Assembly (NCBI RefSeq): GCF_937892565.1
Contig: NZ_CALAHQ010000073.1
Coordinates: 45,810 to 109,809, forward strand
Direction: 5' to 3'
DNA length: 64,000 bases
DNA from: an uncultured Roseicyclus sp.
Lineage (GTDB): Bacteria > Pseudomonadota > Alphaproteobacteria > Rhodobacterales > Rhodobacteraceae
Shown here: positions 51,745 through 61,244 of the stretch, in pieces
Numbering within the stretch: position 1 is the stretch's first letter
Layout: each line of letters starts with the position of its first letter
Translations under genes and position numbers: made by a program
Notes under the pieces: generated by a model
What the model was told of the DNA's origin: nothing
The model's input: only the letters and a program-made list of their open reading frames with translations
The model's database searches: none

Positions 51745-53193
51745 ATGTTCGATCTGCGACCCGTGGGTTACATCCTTGGGCTTCTGACCATCGTGTTGGG
51801 GCTGTCGATGCTGTTTCCGATGGCGCTCGATCTGGCTGATGGCAATCCCAACTGGCAGGCCTTTGCCGTCTGTGCCATCATCGCCGTGGCGCTGGGCGCA
51901 AGCATTTCGCTGGCCTCGGCCAATTTCGACTTTGGCCAGATGAATGTGCGACAGGCCTTCATCCTGACCACGGCGACATGGGTGGTGCTGCCCTTGATCG
52001 GGGCCATGCCCTTTGTGCTGGGTGCGCCCGATGTCAGCCTGACGGATGCCTATTTCGAGGCTGTGTCGGGCATGACCACCACGGGATCGACGGTCTTTCC
52101 CGGTCTCGATGCGCTGCCGCGCGGGGTCAATCTGTGGCGCGGCATCCTGCAATGGCTGGGCGGGCTGGGGATCGTGATCGTGGCGCTGATCTTTCTGCCG
52201 GTGATGCGGGTGGGGGGGATGCAGTTTTTCCGCGCCGAAGGCTTTGACACGCTGGGCAAGGTCTTGCCGCGGGCGATCGATATCTCAAAGGGGCTGGTGA
52301 TGGCCTATGTGGCGCTGACGCTGGCCTGCATGGCCGCCTATGGCCTGTTGGGCATGACCCCCTATGAAGCCGTGGTCCATGCGCTGACCACCCTGTCCAC
52401 GGGTGGTTTTTCGACGACCGACCAAAGCTTTGCCGCGTTTTCGGGGCCTGCGGAATACGCCGCCGTCCTGTTCATGATCCTGGCGGCTGTGCCCTTTATC
52501 CGCTTTATCCAGATGGCCAGCGGTGATCCTTGGGCGCTGTTGCGCGATGTGCAGGTGCGCGCCTTTCTGCGCTGGATCGGCTATGCCTGCGCGGCGGTGA
52601 TCTTGTGGCGGTTGCTGGTGCTGGGCGATCACTGGGAGCCGACAGTGCGCCAGACGCTGTTCAACATCGTGACCGTGTTTACCGGCACCGGCTACAGCAG
52701 CGCCGATGTCACACAATGGGGCAGCTTTCCCTTTGCCGTGCTTTTCATCGTGGGCCTGATCGGGGGCTGCACCGCGTCGACCGTCTGTTCGGTCAAGGTG
52801 TTTCGCTTCATGGTGCTGCGCGAGGCGTTGATCGCCGAGTTCCGCCGCCTGCTTCGGCCCAGCATCGTCGTGGCCCCACGTCTTGATGGGCGCCCGATCG
52901 AGCGCGATGTGATCGATTCCGTGATGGCATTCACGGTCTTGTTCTTCCTGACGCTGGGTGTGACGGCGGTCTTGTTGTCGCTGACGGGCCTGTCCACCCG
53001 CACCGCGATCACCGCCGCCTGGACATCGGTGGCCAATATCGGCCCGGCCTTTGGTCCCGAGGTCAGCGCCGCAGGATCGGTCGAGGCGTTTCCAGTGTCG
53101 GCAAAATGGATCATGATCGCGGCGATGATCCTCGGGCGGCTGGAGTTGTTGTCTGTTTTCGTGCTGTTCACGCTGCGCTTCTGGCGCGACTAG
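51745..53193 (+). CDS. trkH: TrkH-type potassium uptake protein
   Basis: A 482-residue membrane K+ transporter of the TrkH/KtrB family with four MPM repeats. Selectivity filter stretches: SGMTTTGSTVFPGL, TLSTGGFSTTDQSF, FTGTGYSSADVTQW and SVANIGPAFGPEV. No trkA is next to it. It converges on the following flavoprotein, with a few bases overlap at 53190. Confidence 0.92.
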   Translation: MFDLRPVGYILGLLTIVLGLSMLFPMALDLADGNPNWQAFAVCAIIAVALGASISLASANFDFGQMNVRQAFILTTATWVVLPLIGAMPFVLGAPDVSLTDAYFEAVSGMTTTGSTVFPGLDALPRGVNLWRGILQWLGGLGIVIVALIFLPVMRVGGMQFFRAEGFDTLGKVLPRAIDISKGLVMAYVALTLACMAAYGLLGMTPYEAVVHALTTLSTGGFSTTDQSFAAFSGPAEYAAVLFMILAAVPFIRFIQMASGDPWALLRDVQVRAFLRWIGYACAAVILWRLLVLGDHWEPTVRQTLFNIVTVFTGTGYSSADVTQWGSFPFAVLFIVGLIGGCTASTVCSVKVFRFMVLREALIAEFRRLLRPSIVVAPRLDGRPIERDVIDSVMAFTVLFFLTLGVTAVLLSLTGLSTRTAITAAWTSVANIGPAFGPEVSAAGSVEAFPVSAKWIMIAAMILGRLELLSVFVLFTLRFWRD

Positions 53194-54380
53194 CCCGTCA
53201 CGATCGCCCGGCCCGCAGCAACCCCCGACGACCAGGCCCATTGGAAATTGTACCCCCCCAACCAGCCCGTGACATCGAGCGCTTCGCCGATGATGAACAG
53301 ACCCGGCACAAGGTGGGATTGCATCGATCTGGAACTGATCGCATCGGTGGCAACCCCGCCCAGCGTGACCTCGGCGGTGCGGTAGCCCTCCGATGAGGTG
53401 GGGGTCAGATGCCAGCCCTCCAGCCGGTCGGCCAGCGCGCGCAAGGCCGCATCGGATTGATCGGCCATGTTGCCCGCGACACCCCAATCGCCGGTCAGAT
53501 GCTGGGCGAGCTTTTTGGGCAGCACCTCTGCCAGAATCGTTGCCACGGATTTCGCCCCCGCCTCGGCGCGGCGCGCGCGCAGATGGTCGAACAGATCGAC
53601 CCCGGGACAAAGCCTGACCGAGAGCGCATCACCCTCGCGCCAATAGGACGAAATCTGCAACACCGCAGGCCCCGAAAGCCCGCGATGGGTAAACAGCATC
53701 GCCTCGTCAAAGGCTGTGCCGTTGCAAGCGATGCGGCTGTCCACAGCGGTTCCCGCCAATGCCGCAAAGACGGATTTTTGCGCCTCGTCAAATGTCAGAG
53801 GCACGAGCGCCGGGCGGGTTTCGGTGATGCGATGGCCAAATTGCGCCGCGATCTGATAGGCCAACCCGGTGGCGCCCATCTTGGGGATGGATTTGCCGCC
53901 CGTCGCCAGAACAAGGTTTCTGGCCGTGACGATGACCTTTTGGCCAGCCCGATCCAGCCGGACCCGAAAGCCCGTGCCGTCATGGGCCACATCTTCGGGT
54001 GTGGTTTCAAGCCAAAGATCGGCGCCTGACATTTCAGCGCGCAAAAGCGCGATGATATCCTTGGCGGAGCGGTCGCAAAACAATTGGCCAAGCGTCTTTT
54101 CATGCCAGGGGATGGCATGGCGGCCGACCAGATCGAGAAAATCCCATGGCGTGTAGCGCGCAAGGGCGGATTTGCAGAAATGCGGATTTTCCGACAGGAA
54201 ATTCCCGGGCGCTGTGTGAAGATTGGTGAAATTGCACCGCCCACCGCCCGAGATGCGGATCTTTTCACCCGGCGACCGGGCATGATCGATGACCAGAACG
54301 CCCGCCCCCGCATGGGCCGCGCACATCATGCCGGCCGCACCTGCGCCCAGGATCAAGGTGGTGACATGGGTTTCACGCAT
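53190..54380 (-). CDS. YhiN/HI0933-family flavoprotein
   Basis: A 396-residue NAD(P)/FAD-dependent protein. The FAD motif is TLILGAGAAGMMCAAHAG; GEKIRISGGGRCNFTNLH and VLATGGKSIPKMGATG are family signatures. The C-terminus ends GLFIIGEALDVTGWLGGYNFQWAWSSG. Function of the family is unclear. Start at 54380 (MRETHVTTL); the open frame extends further upstream. Confidence 0.92.
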   Translation of the reverse strand: MRETHVTTLILGAGAAGMMCAAHAGAGVLVIDHARSPGEKIRISGGGRCNFTNLHTAPGNFLSENPHFCKSALARYTPWDFLDLVGRHAIPWHEKTLGQLFCDRSAKDIIALLRAEMSGADLWLETTPEDVAHDGTGFRVRLDRAGQKVIVTARNLVLATGGKSIPKMGATGLAYQIAAQFGHRITETRPALVPLTFDEAQKSVFAALAGTAVDSRIACNGTAFDEAMLFTHRGLSGPAVLQISSYWREGDALSVRLCPGVDLFDHLRARRAEAGAKSVATILAEVLPKKLAQHLTGDWGVAGNMADQSDAALRALADRLEGWHLTPTSSEGYRTAEVTLGGVATDAISSRSMQSHLVPGLFIIGEALDVTGWLGGYNFQWAWSSGVAAGRAIVTG

Positions 54381-54421
54381 CGCGTCGGTCCGTGTTGCGC
54401 CGGCTGTGCCGTCGCCGGGGG

Positions 54422-54441
54422 CGCGCCGCTTGCGCGGCGCG
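54422..54441 (-). terminator. GC hairpin between the J-domain and YhiN genes
   Basis: CGCGCCGC, loop TTGC, GCGGCGCG. It lies about 120 bases 3' of the J-domain gene on its strand and may terminate it. No clear U-run. Confidence 0.4.
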
Positions 54442-54506
54442 GGGGGAAGGTGGTGGGCGGGCCCCCCGGTTTCGGGCGTCGTGCCGGTTGCGCCCAAGGG
54501 TGCCTC

Positions 54507-54536
54507 CGGCGGGAGTATTTTCAAAGCAAAGATGGA
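54507..54536 (+). repeat. GTATTT...AAAGATG-type repeat, copy 5
   Basis: CCGGCGGGAGTATTTTCAAA then GCAAAGATGG. It is nearly the same as copies at 8825 and 61245 (AGTATTT-NNN-AAGCAAAGATGG). Unlike the others it is antisense to the neighbouring genes (both minus strand). Confidence 0.6.
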
Positions 54537-54559
54537 CGGGCCCCGCGCAGGGTCAATCG

Positions 54560-55189
54560 TCAATCGGCGAAGTTGCGGCTGTCCTTGATCTGATCCCAAG
54601 CCCAGACGACCTCTTGCAGGCGGTCCTCGTCCGAACGGTCGCCGCCGTTCATGTCGGGGTGCAAGATCTTGATCAGCGCCTTGTAGCTCTTGCGGATCTC
54701 GGTCTTGGTCCAGCTGTCGCGGGCCTCGAGGATTTCCAGCGCGCGCCGTTCGGTGGGCGGCAGCTTGCGGCCCATGCCATTGGCGCGCCCGGGGTTGCGG
54801 GTGGCATTGCCGCCCAGAACCTGATGGGCATCATCGACCCCCAGCCGGGCCCAGGCCGCTTCTTCGACGGTGCGCTTGAAGGGTTTGGTGGGGCGGTCCC
54901 AGACGCGGTCGCGGTCAAGCTGCGCTTCCATCTCGGCCTCGGTGGTGCCTTCGAAGAAATTCCATTTCAGATTGTATTCGCGCACGTGATCGCGGCAGAA
55001 CCATTTGTAGTCTTCGAGGTTGTCGGGGCTTTTGGGTGCGCGGTATTGTCCGGTTTCTGCACAGCCTTCGGCCTCGCAGACGCGCTGCGACGTTTCAAAT
55101 GCGCCCGACATGCCACGCCGGCCCGAACGGCGTTTCTTTTTGTCGGTCGCGACACGCAGATCGAAATTGAACGGGTCTTTGTCGGGCAT
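54560..55189 (-). CDS. J-domain protein
   Basis: A 209-residue protein with a C-terminal J domain. KSYKALIKILHPDMNGGD holds the HPD that stimulates Hsp70 ATPase. The N-terminal half has paired cysteines (CEAEGCAETG ... WFCRDHVREYNLKWNFFEG), a typical alphaproteobacterial arrangement. No dnaK is nearby. It is divergent from bolA. Confidence 0.9.
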   Translation of the reverse strand: MPDKDPFNFDLRVATDKKKRRSGRRGMSGAFETSQRVCEAEGCAETGQYRAPKSPDNLEDYKWFCRDHVREYNLKWNFFEGTTEAEMEAQLDRDRVWDRPTKPFKRTVEEAAWARLGVDDAHQVLGGNATRNPGRANGMGRKLPPTERRALEILEARDSWTKTEIRKSYKALIKILHPDMNGGDRSDEDRLQEVVWAWDQIKDSRNFAD

Positions 55190-55266
55190 TGGGCCTTCCC
55201 TTCTCGACTCGGAGGGGCAACTCTAGTGTTTCAGGCGGCAAGGTGAAGGGGCATGAGGTGGAAATC

Positions 55267-55524
55267 GTGACAAGAGGCGAGAAAATCCGGGCGCGGCTCG
55301 AGGCGGCCTTTGCGCCGCGCCAGCTGGAGGTGGTCGACGAAAGCGAGGGCCATCGCGGCCATTCGGGCTATCAGGAGGGGGGCGAAAGCCATTTCCGCGT
55401 GGAAATCGCCAGCGCGCGTTTCGAAGGCATGGACAGGATCGCCCGTCACCGCGCCGTGCATGCGGCGCTGGGCCGCGATCTGGTCGTCGAGATTCACGCG
55501 CTGGCACTGAAGATCAGCGCCTAG
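55267..55524 (+). CDS. BolA family protein
   Basis: An 85-residue BolA-like protein that would act with monothiol glutaredoxins in Fe-S handling. It shows KIRARLEAAFAPRQLEVVDES, GHSGYQEGGESHFRVEIAS and RHRAVHAALG. GTG 55267 follows GAGGTGG; GTG 55258 is an alternative. Converges on the DUF4177 gene, overlapping by a few bases. Confidence 0.88.
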   Translation: MTRGEKIRARLEAAFAPRQLEVVDESEGHRGHSGYQEGGESHFRVEIASARFEGMDRIARHRAVHAALGRDLVVEIHALALKISA

Positions 55525-55925
55525 GATCCGGCGCCCCGGTCGGGATCGGAACGGTCCTGTGGGGGAAGGAACAGATTGGCAAGGCTTGGCGCGCCTTCGG
55601 TCGGGGGGCGGGTGTCGGTGCGCCGCAAGGGTGGGGGCACGGGCGCGGCCGCCATCTGGGCGGTTGCAAGGGGCGGCTGGGGCGGGCCATCCTCGGGCAG
55701 GGCGCGGCGAAAGATCAGCAGGTTGCGATAGACCGTCTTGCGCGAGGTCAGACCGGAACGCACCTCTTCGGGAAGGGTTTCGGCGCGCAGATATTCCCAG
55801 CCCTGGGCACCGAGCGTATTGAGCAGTTCTTCCAGAGTGGCGGCAAACAGGCCTGTGCCCTTCAGCCCCTTGCGCTTGGTGGATGTCTCAGGGGCTGGAA
55901 CCATCTTGTAGACGTAACGTGTCAT
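55521..55925 (-). CDS. DUF4177 protein
   Basis: A 134-residue protein whose first 70 residues (YVYKMVPAPETSTKRKG; LLNTLGAQGWEYLRAETLPE) form a DUF4177 domain. A Pro-rich tail follows. Function unknown. Start 55925 after AAGGAAAG. Confidence 0.8.
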   Translation of the reverse strand: MTRYVYKMVPAPETSTKRKGLKGTGLFAATLEELLNTLGAQGWEYLRAETLPEEVRSGLTSRKTVYRNLLIFRRALPEDGPPQPPLATAQMAAAPVPPPLRRTDTRPPTEGAPSLANLFLPPQDRSDPDRGAGS

Positions 55926-56017
55926 CGTATCTTTCCTTGGGTCGGGCGGCATTTAGCCGGGCCCGGATGGGAGAGGCAAGGGGCAGGCTTGCACGGGCGC
56001 GGCAACGCCCTAGTGTG

Positions 56018-57091
56018 ATGCCCATGGTTCTGGAATTCAGGGAAGCCGGCATCTATTGCCCCGCGGCTGATGCCTATATCGACCCGTGGCGCCCTGTCGC
56101 GCGGGCGCTGATCACGCATGGCCATTCGGATCATGCCCGCGCCGGGCATGGATCCTATCTGGCCACCCGGGCCGCCGCCCCGGTCATGCGGCACCGCCTG
56201 GGCGACATCCGCCTTGCGACGCTGCCCTATGGCGAGGTGCTGCGCATCGGCGATGCGCGCGTCAGCTTTCACCCCGCGGGCCATGTCCCGGGATCAGCCC
56301 AGATCCGCATCGAAGTGGCGGGAGAGGTCTGGGTCGTGTCGGGCGATTACAAGACCGTGGCCGATGGATTGAGCGAAGCCTTCGAGCCGGTCGCCTGCCA
56401 TGCCTTCATCAGCGAATGCACCTTTGGTCTGCCGATCTATGATTGGCCCAGCGAGGCGGTTCTGGCCCAACAGATCAATGGCTGGTGGGCCGAAACCCGG
56501 GCGAGGGGGCAGACCGCAGTTCTGGGGGTCTATGCGCTGGGCAAGGCGCAAAGGGTGCTGCGCCTGCTGGATCCGGGGATCGGGCCGATCCTGACGCATG
56601 GCGCGATCGAGGCCACCAACGCGGTGCTGCGGGGGCAGGGGATCGCGTTGCCCGACACGGTCGCGGTGGCGCCGGGGCTCGATCTTGCGGCCTGTCGCGG
56701 GGCGATGGTGCTGGCGCCGCCGTCGGCGTTGGGGTCGGCGTGGATGCGGCGCTTTGGGCCTGTGTCGACGGGCATCGCCTCGGGGTGGATGCAGCTGCGC
56801 GGGGTGCGGCGGCGGCGCGGGGCCGATCGCGGCTTCGTCATGTCGGACCATGCCGATTGGGCGGGGCTCAACGCCGCCATCGCCGCGACCGGAGCCGAGC
56901 GGGTCTTTGTCACCCATGGCTACACCGCGCCCTTTGCCCGCTGGCTGGGCGAACAGGGCTATGAGGCGGGCATCGTGGCCACGGAATTTGGCGGCGAGGC
57001 GCTCGATCTGCCCGAGGTTGAGCCGGATCCCGACCGCGACACCCGGAACGACACCGATCCCCCCCTTGCCGCACGGCAGAGCGCCCCATGA
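56018..57091 (+). CDS. Ligase-associated DNA exonuclease
   Basis: A 357-residue metallo-beta-lactamase/beta-CASP nuclease, the exonuclease part of a conserved exonuclease-ligase-helicase repair set. Metal motifs: THGHSDHARAGHG, HPAGHVPGSAQIRI, SGDYKT and MSDHADW. Start may be 56018 or 56024. Overlaps the esterase gene as ATGA at 57088. Confidence 0.9.
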   Translation: MPMVLEFREAGIYCPAADAYIDPWRPVARALITHGHSDHARAGHGSYLATRAAAPVMRHRLGDIRLATLPYGEVLRIGDARVSFHPAGHVPGSAQIRIEVAGEVWVVSGDYKTVADGLSEAFEPVACHAFISECTFGLPIYDWPSEAVLAQQINGWWAETRARGQTAVLGVYALGKAQRVLRLLDPGIGPILTHGAIEATNAVLRGQGIALPDTVAVAPGLDLAACRGAMVLAPPSALGSAWMRRFGPVSTGIASGWMQLRGVRRRRGADRGFVMSDHADWAGLNAAIAATGAERVFVTHGYTAPFARWLGEQGYEAGIVATEFGGEALDLPEVEPDPDRDTRNDTDPPLAARQSAP

Positions 57092-57981
57092 CATACCCGC
57101 CGCTGACCAGGACCGACCGTTTCTGGCGCTGGACGGCGCAGGCGATCGACCGGCGCGTGCTGGCTGCTGTTGCCTCCCAGCGGGGGCTGCGGCTGCTGTT
57201 TGCGCTTTCGGCGCGCCTGAGCAGTGCGTTTCCCGCCGATACGGCCGTCCGCACCGACCCTGATGGTGCGCTCTGGCTGCGGCCGGGCGGCGTGGCGCGG
57301 GATGCGGGGGTGTTGCTCTATGTCCATGGTGGCGGCTTTACCATCGGCAGCCCCCGCACCCATGCCGCGCTTGCCGCGCATCTGGCGCGTGCGGCCGGGC
57401 TGCGTGCCGTTCTGCCGCGCTACCGGCTGGCCCCCGAACACCCGTTTCCGGCCGCGCGCGATGACATCATCGCCGCCCATGCCCGGCTGGTGGGCGCGGG
57501 CCTGTTCCCCGTGGCGCTGGCTGGCGATAGCGCGGGGGGCAATCTTGCGCTGCTGCTGGCCCAGCATCTGCGCGATACCGGCCAGCCCTTGCCGCGCGCC
57601 ATGGCGCTGATCGCGCCTGCTGCGGATCTGTCGGGCGACATCGCGGCCCGCTTTGCCGCCGCGCCTGGCGAAATGCTGATCCCGCCGCAATGGGCCCGGC
57701 GCATCCGGGCGGCCTATCTGGGGGGGCGCGATCCTGCCGATCCGGCCATCTCGCCGCTTCTGGGCGATTTGGCGGGCCTGCCCCCGGCGATGATCCAGAG
57801 CGGCGCCGAAGAAGCGCTTGCCGCAGAGGCACGCCGCCTTGTGGCCGCGATGGATGATGCGACCCATGACCCATGGCCCGGGCTGCCCCATGTCTGGCAC
57901 CTGCACGCCGGCAAGATGCCCGCCGCTGATGCAGCCCTTGCGCGCATGGGCGCCTTCTTGCGGACAAGAACCGCGCCATGA
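57088..57981 (+). CDS. Alpha/beta hydrolase, HSL-type esterase
   Basis: A 297-residue hydrolase. Oxyanion motif YVHGGGFTIG and nucleophile GDSAGGNLAL are clear, and the catalytic His is in GLPHVWHLHAG. The catalytic acid region (SGAEEALAAEARRL) lacks the usual Asp and may use a Glu. It sits between the exonuclease and ligase with ATGA overlaps on both sides, an unexpected place for an esterase. Confidence 0.85.
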   Translation: MTYPPLTRTDRFWRWTAQAIDRRVLAAVASQRGLRLLFALSARLSSAFPADTAVRTDPDGALWLRPGGVARDAGVLLYVHGGGFTIGSPRTHAALAAHLARAAGLRAVLPRYRLAPEHPFPAARDDIIAAHARLVGAGLFPVALAGDSAGGNLALLLAQHLRDTGQPLPRAMALIAPAADLSGDIAARFAAAPGEMLIPPQWARRIRAAYLGGRDPADPAISPLLGDLAGLPPAMIQSGAEEALAAEARRLVAAMDDATHDPWPGLPHVWHLHAGKMPAADAALARMGAFLRTRTAP

Positions 57982-59576
57982 AAGAATTCGCAGCGCTCTA
58001 TACCGCCCTTGACCAGACCACGCGAACCAGCGCCAAGACCGCGGCCTTGGCGGCCTATTTCGCCTCCGCCCCCGAGGCTGACCGGCTGTGGACCGTGGCG
58101 CTTTTGTCCGGGCGACGCCCAAGGCGCAGCATCACCACCTCGAGGCTGCGCCTGTGGGCGGCCGAGCGGGCGGGCATCCCCACCTGGCTGTTCGAGACCT
58201 GCTACCCTGTCGTGGGCGATCTGTCCGAGACCATCGCGCTGATCTTGCCGCCGCCCCAGACGCGGATCGAGGCATCGCTGAGCGACTGGATCGCCGACTT
58301 GCGCGCACTGGACGGGGCTGATGACGCCAAGCGGCGCGACTTTGTGCTGCGCGCATGGGATGGGCTTGATCCGACCCAGCGCTTCATCTTCAACAAGCTC
58401 ATCACGGGTGGCTGGCGTATGGGGGTCAGCCAAAAGCTGATGACCCGTGCCTTGGCGCAAGCCACCGGCATAGACGAGGCCGAACTGACCCACCGTCTGA
58501 TGGGCGATTGGTCGCCCGACACCACGACATGGCAGGGTCTGATCGCAGCCCCCGATCCACAGGCCGCGCTGTCGCGCCCTTATCCCTTTGCGCTGGCCCA
58601 TCAGCTTGACCTGGCGCCCGACGCGCTGGGACCGGTGACCGACTGGCTGGCCGAGGACAAATGGGACGGCATCCGTGGCCAGCTGATCCGGCGGGGCGGC
58701 AGCCATCACCTGTGGTCGCGCGGCGAAGAGCTGATGACGGACCGTTTTCCCGAACTGGCCACGCTGGCCCAAGCCCTGCCCGACGGCACCGTCATCGATG
58801 GCGAGGTACTGGCTTGGGACCACCGCGCCGCCCATCCGCTGGCCTTCGCCCGGCTGCAGCCACGCATCGCCCGCAAGAGCGTGCCCGCCCGCCTGCTGGC
58901 CGAGGCGCCGGTGATCATGATGGCCTATGATCTGCTGGAATGGGAGGGTCGCGATCTGCGGGCGCAGCCCTTTGCCCAAAGACGCGCAGGCTTGGCACAG
59001 CTTTTGGGCGGGCTTGCTGATGGCGTGGCGCTGCGGCTTTCGCCCGCGCTGGGCGCCCCCGATTGGGCCGGGCTTGCCACCCTCAGGGCGCAGGCCCGGG
59101 CGCGTGGGGCCGAAGGGCTGATGCTCAAGCGGCTTGACGCGCCCTATCGCATGGGGCGGCACCGAGGGGACATGTGGAAATGGAAGCTGGATCCGCTGAC
59201 CATCGATGCGGTGATGATCTATGCACAGGCCGGGTCGGGCCGGCGGGCGACACTTTACACCGATTTCACCTTTGCGGTGCGCGATGGGGCGGGCTTCGTG
59301 CCCTTTGCCAAGGCCTATTCCGGGCTGAGCGACGCCGAATTTCGCGCCATCACCGCCTGGGTGCGCCAGCACACCACCGACCGCTTCGGCCCGGTGCGTG
59401 CGGTCCGGCCCGAGCTGGTGTTCGAGATCGCTTTTGAGGGCATCCAGGCCAGCCCGCGCCACAAATCCGGCGTGGCCTTGCGCTTTCCCCGCATGGCACG
59501 CTGGCGCCGCGACAAGCCGGTGGCCGAGGTGGCCAGCCTTGATGATCTCAAGGCGATGCTGGCGCAATACGGCTAG
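57978..59576 (+). CDS. ATP-dependent DNA ligase (ligase-associated system)
   Basis: A 532-residue single-chain ATP ligase. Nucleotidyl lysine lies in EDKWDGIRGQL; later motifs are VIDGEVLAWD, EGLMLKRLDAPY and WKWKLDP. Its N-terminal domain starts MKEFAALYTALDQTTRTSAK. It normally partners the preceding exonuclease and a DEXH helicase; no helicase follows here. Confidence 0.92.
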   Translation: MKEFAALYTALDQTTRTSAKTAALAAYFASAPEADRLWTVALLSGRRPRRSITTSRLRLWAAERAGIPTWLFETCYPVVGDLSETIALILPPPQTRIEASLSDWIADLRALDGADDAKRRDFVLRAWDGLDPTQRFIFNKLITGGWRMGVSQKLMTRALAQATGIDEAELTHRLMGDWSPDTTTWQGLIAAPDPQAALSRPYPFALAHQLDLAPDALGPVTDWLAEDKWDGIRGQLIRRGGSHHLWSRGEELMTDRFPELATLAQALPDGTVIDGEVLAWDHRAAHPLAFARLQPRIARKSVPARLLAEAPVIMMAYDLLEWEGRDLRAQPFAQRRAGLAQLLGGLADGVALRLSPALGAPDWAGLATLRAQARARGAEGLMLKRLDAPYRMGRHRGDMWKWKLDPLTIDAVMIYAQAGSGRRATLYTDFTFAVRDGAGFVPFAKAYSGLSDAEFRAITAWVRQHTTDRFGPVRAVRPELVFEIAFEGIQASPRHKSGVALRFPRMARWRRDKPVAEVASLDDLKAMLAQYG

Positions 59577-59690
59577 CGCATGGGCCCCGTTCGGCAAGGA
59601 CTTGCCGGGATGGGCTGCCCTTGGACCGAAATCCGCGACAGCGCCGCTGCCATGCTAGTCTTGGGCCCTGTCACGGAGGAAGGATCACAC

Positions 59691-59873
59691 ATGGATTACC
59701 GCGATCTCGTTCAATATGCCCGCAGCCTTTATGACGCCCATGGCGACAAATCCGAGGCCGAAGCAGCCCGGAAAGCGGCCAATGCCCGCACCGCAGGCCG
59801 GGCCGAGGATGCCCGACGTTGGGAAAAGATCCGCGCCCAGATCCGAGAGATGCGCGGCGCGCCCCAAGGCTGA
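59691..59873 (+). CDS. Small conserved hypothetical protein
   Basis: A 60-residue, highly charged helical protein beginning MDYRDLVQYARSLYDAHGDK and ending RRWEKIRAQIREMRGAPQG. GGAGGAAGGA lies just upstream, a strong ribosome site. Similar short proteins occur in related genomes, but function is unknown. Confidence 0.75.
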   Translation: MDYRDLVQYARSLYDAHGDKSEAEAARKAANARTAGRAEDARRWEKIRAQIREMRGAPQG

Positions 59874-59881
59874 TCCGCGCC

Positions 59882-60661
59882 TCAGGCGACGTCGGCCACG
59901 CGCATGGGGCGACGTGCCTCGGCCCATGCACGGGCCGCCGCGCCAAAGGCGTCGAACAGCGGGCGGCTGACCGGGTCTTGCGCTGCGCGATATTCGGGGT
60001 GCCATTGCACCGACAGGGTAAAGCCCGGCGCATCGGCGACATAGATCGCCTCGGGCGTGCCGTCGGGGGCATGGCCGTCGATCACGATCCCTGCGCCCGG
60101 TTGCTTGATGCCCTGACCATGCAGCGTGTTGGTCATCACCTCATGGGCGCCGAAAAGGCGGTGAAACACGCCGCCCGGGGTAAAGCGCACCGGATGGCGC
60201 AGCGCGAATTTCTCCTCGATGGTGCCATTGGGGGGCATGCGGTGGTTCATCCGCCCGGGCAGGTCGCGGATCTCGGGGTAGAGCGATCCGCCCATCGCGA
60301 CATTGAGCTCCTGAAACCCGCGGCAGACGCCCAAAATGGGCTGGCCGCGCGCCACACAGGCCCGGATCAAGGGCAGGGCCACCGCATCGCGGGCCCGGTC
60401 AAAGGCGCCATGCGCCTCGGTGGGGGGCTCGCCATATTCCTCGGGATGCACATTGGGTCGCCCGCCCGTGAACAGGAAGCCGTCACAGACCCCCATCAAT
60501 TCCTCAATGCACACAAAGCGCGGATCGGCGGGAATGACCAGCGGCAGCCCACCCGACACCTCGGCCACGGCCTGCGAATTCATCGCGCCACCGGCATGGG
60601 TGGCATATTGATCATTGATCAGATGATGATTGCCGATGATGCCGATCACGGGCCGGGCCAT
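59882..60661 (-). CDS. Gamma-glutamyl-GABA hydrolase family protein (class I GATase)
   Basis: A 259-residue peptidase C26 protein. It shows PVIGIIGNHHLINDQ, TGGRPNVHPEEYG, the nucleophile in ILGVCRGFQELNVAMGG and the His in SVQWHPEY. Relatives such as PuuD split gamma-glutamyl-GABA. Start 60661 (MARPVIG). No puu genes are nearby, so substrate is uncertain. Confidence 0.88.
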   Translation of the reverse strand: MARPVIGIIGNHHLINDQYATHAGGAMNSQAVAEVSGGLPLVIPADPRFVCIEELMGVCDGFLFTGGRPNVHPEEYGEPPTEAHGAFDRARDAVALPLIRACVARGQPILGVCRGFQELNVAMGGSLYPEIRDLPGRMNHRMPPNGTIEEKFALRHPVRFTPGGVFHRLFGAHEVMTNTLHGQGIKQPGAGIVIDGHAPDGTPEAIYVADAPGFTLSVQWHPEYRAAQDPVSRPLFDAFGAAARAWAEARRPMRVADVA

Positions 60662-60786
60662 GTGCGCTCCCCTTGTGCAGGCCACAACACCTAGCGCCAT
60701 TCGATCCGAACGAAAAGATCTTCTCCGGGTCGGACAGCCTCAATTCCCCGCAACTGCCCAAAAATGCGGCACATCCTGCGGCGGCC

Positions 60787-61206
60787 TTAAGCCGATGCCT
60801 GAAAGCCCGCCGCCTCGATGCCTGCAACGGCGGCTTTCGCATCATTGTCCGAGGTGTCGCCGGACACGCCGACCGCCCCAACCACCGCGCCATCACGCAA
60901 GACCAGAACGCCGCCGGGCACCGGCACGACCTTGCCGCCGAAAGCACCGTTCACCGCGGCCATGAAATAGGCCTGGGCTTCGGCGCGCGCCAACTGGACC
61001 GAGCCGGGCATGCCCAGCATCACCGCGCCGTAAGCCTTGGCGCGCGCGATCTCGAAACGGCCCGGGCTTGCCCCGTCTTCGCGCTCAAAGGCCAACAGAT
61101 GCCCGCCCGCATCCAGCACCGCCACCGACAAGGGCTTGAGCCCCAGATCGCGCCCCGTGGCACGCGCAACCGCGATCATCTGGCGCGCCTGTTCCAGTGA
61201 AATCAT
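60787..61206 (-). CDS. glcG: GlcG/HbpS-like protein
   Basis: A 139-residue protein of the GlcG/HbpS (DUF336) fold. It shows ISLEQARQMIAVARATG, VAVLDAGGHLLAFEREDGAS and GGVLVLRDGAVVGAVGVSGDTSD. It lies just after malate synthase G on the same strand, as glcG and glcB often lie together in glycolate operons. Role unknown. Confidence 0.88.
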   Translation of the reverse strand: MISLEQARQMIAVARATGRDLGLKPLSVAVLDAGGHLLAFEREDGASPGRFEIARAKAYGAVMLGMPGSVQLARAEAQAYFMAAVNGAFGGKVVPVPGGVLVLRDGAVVGAVGVSGDTSDNDAKAAVAGIEAAGFQASA

Positions 61207-61244
61207 CGTCTTGACCTCCCATCAAGGTGACTGCGGGCCTAGCC

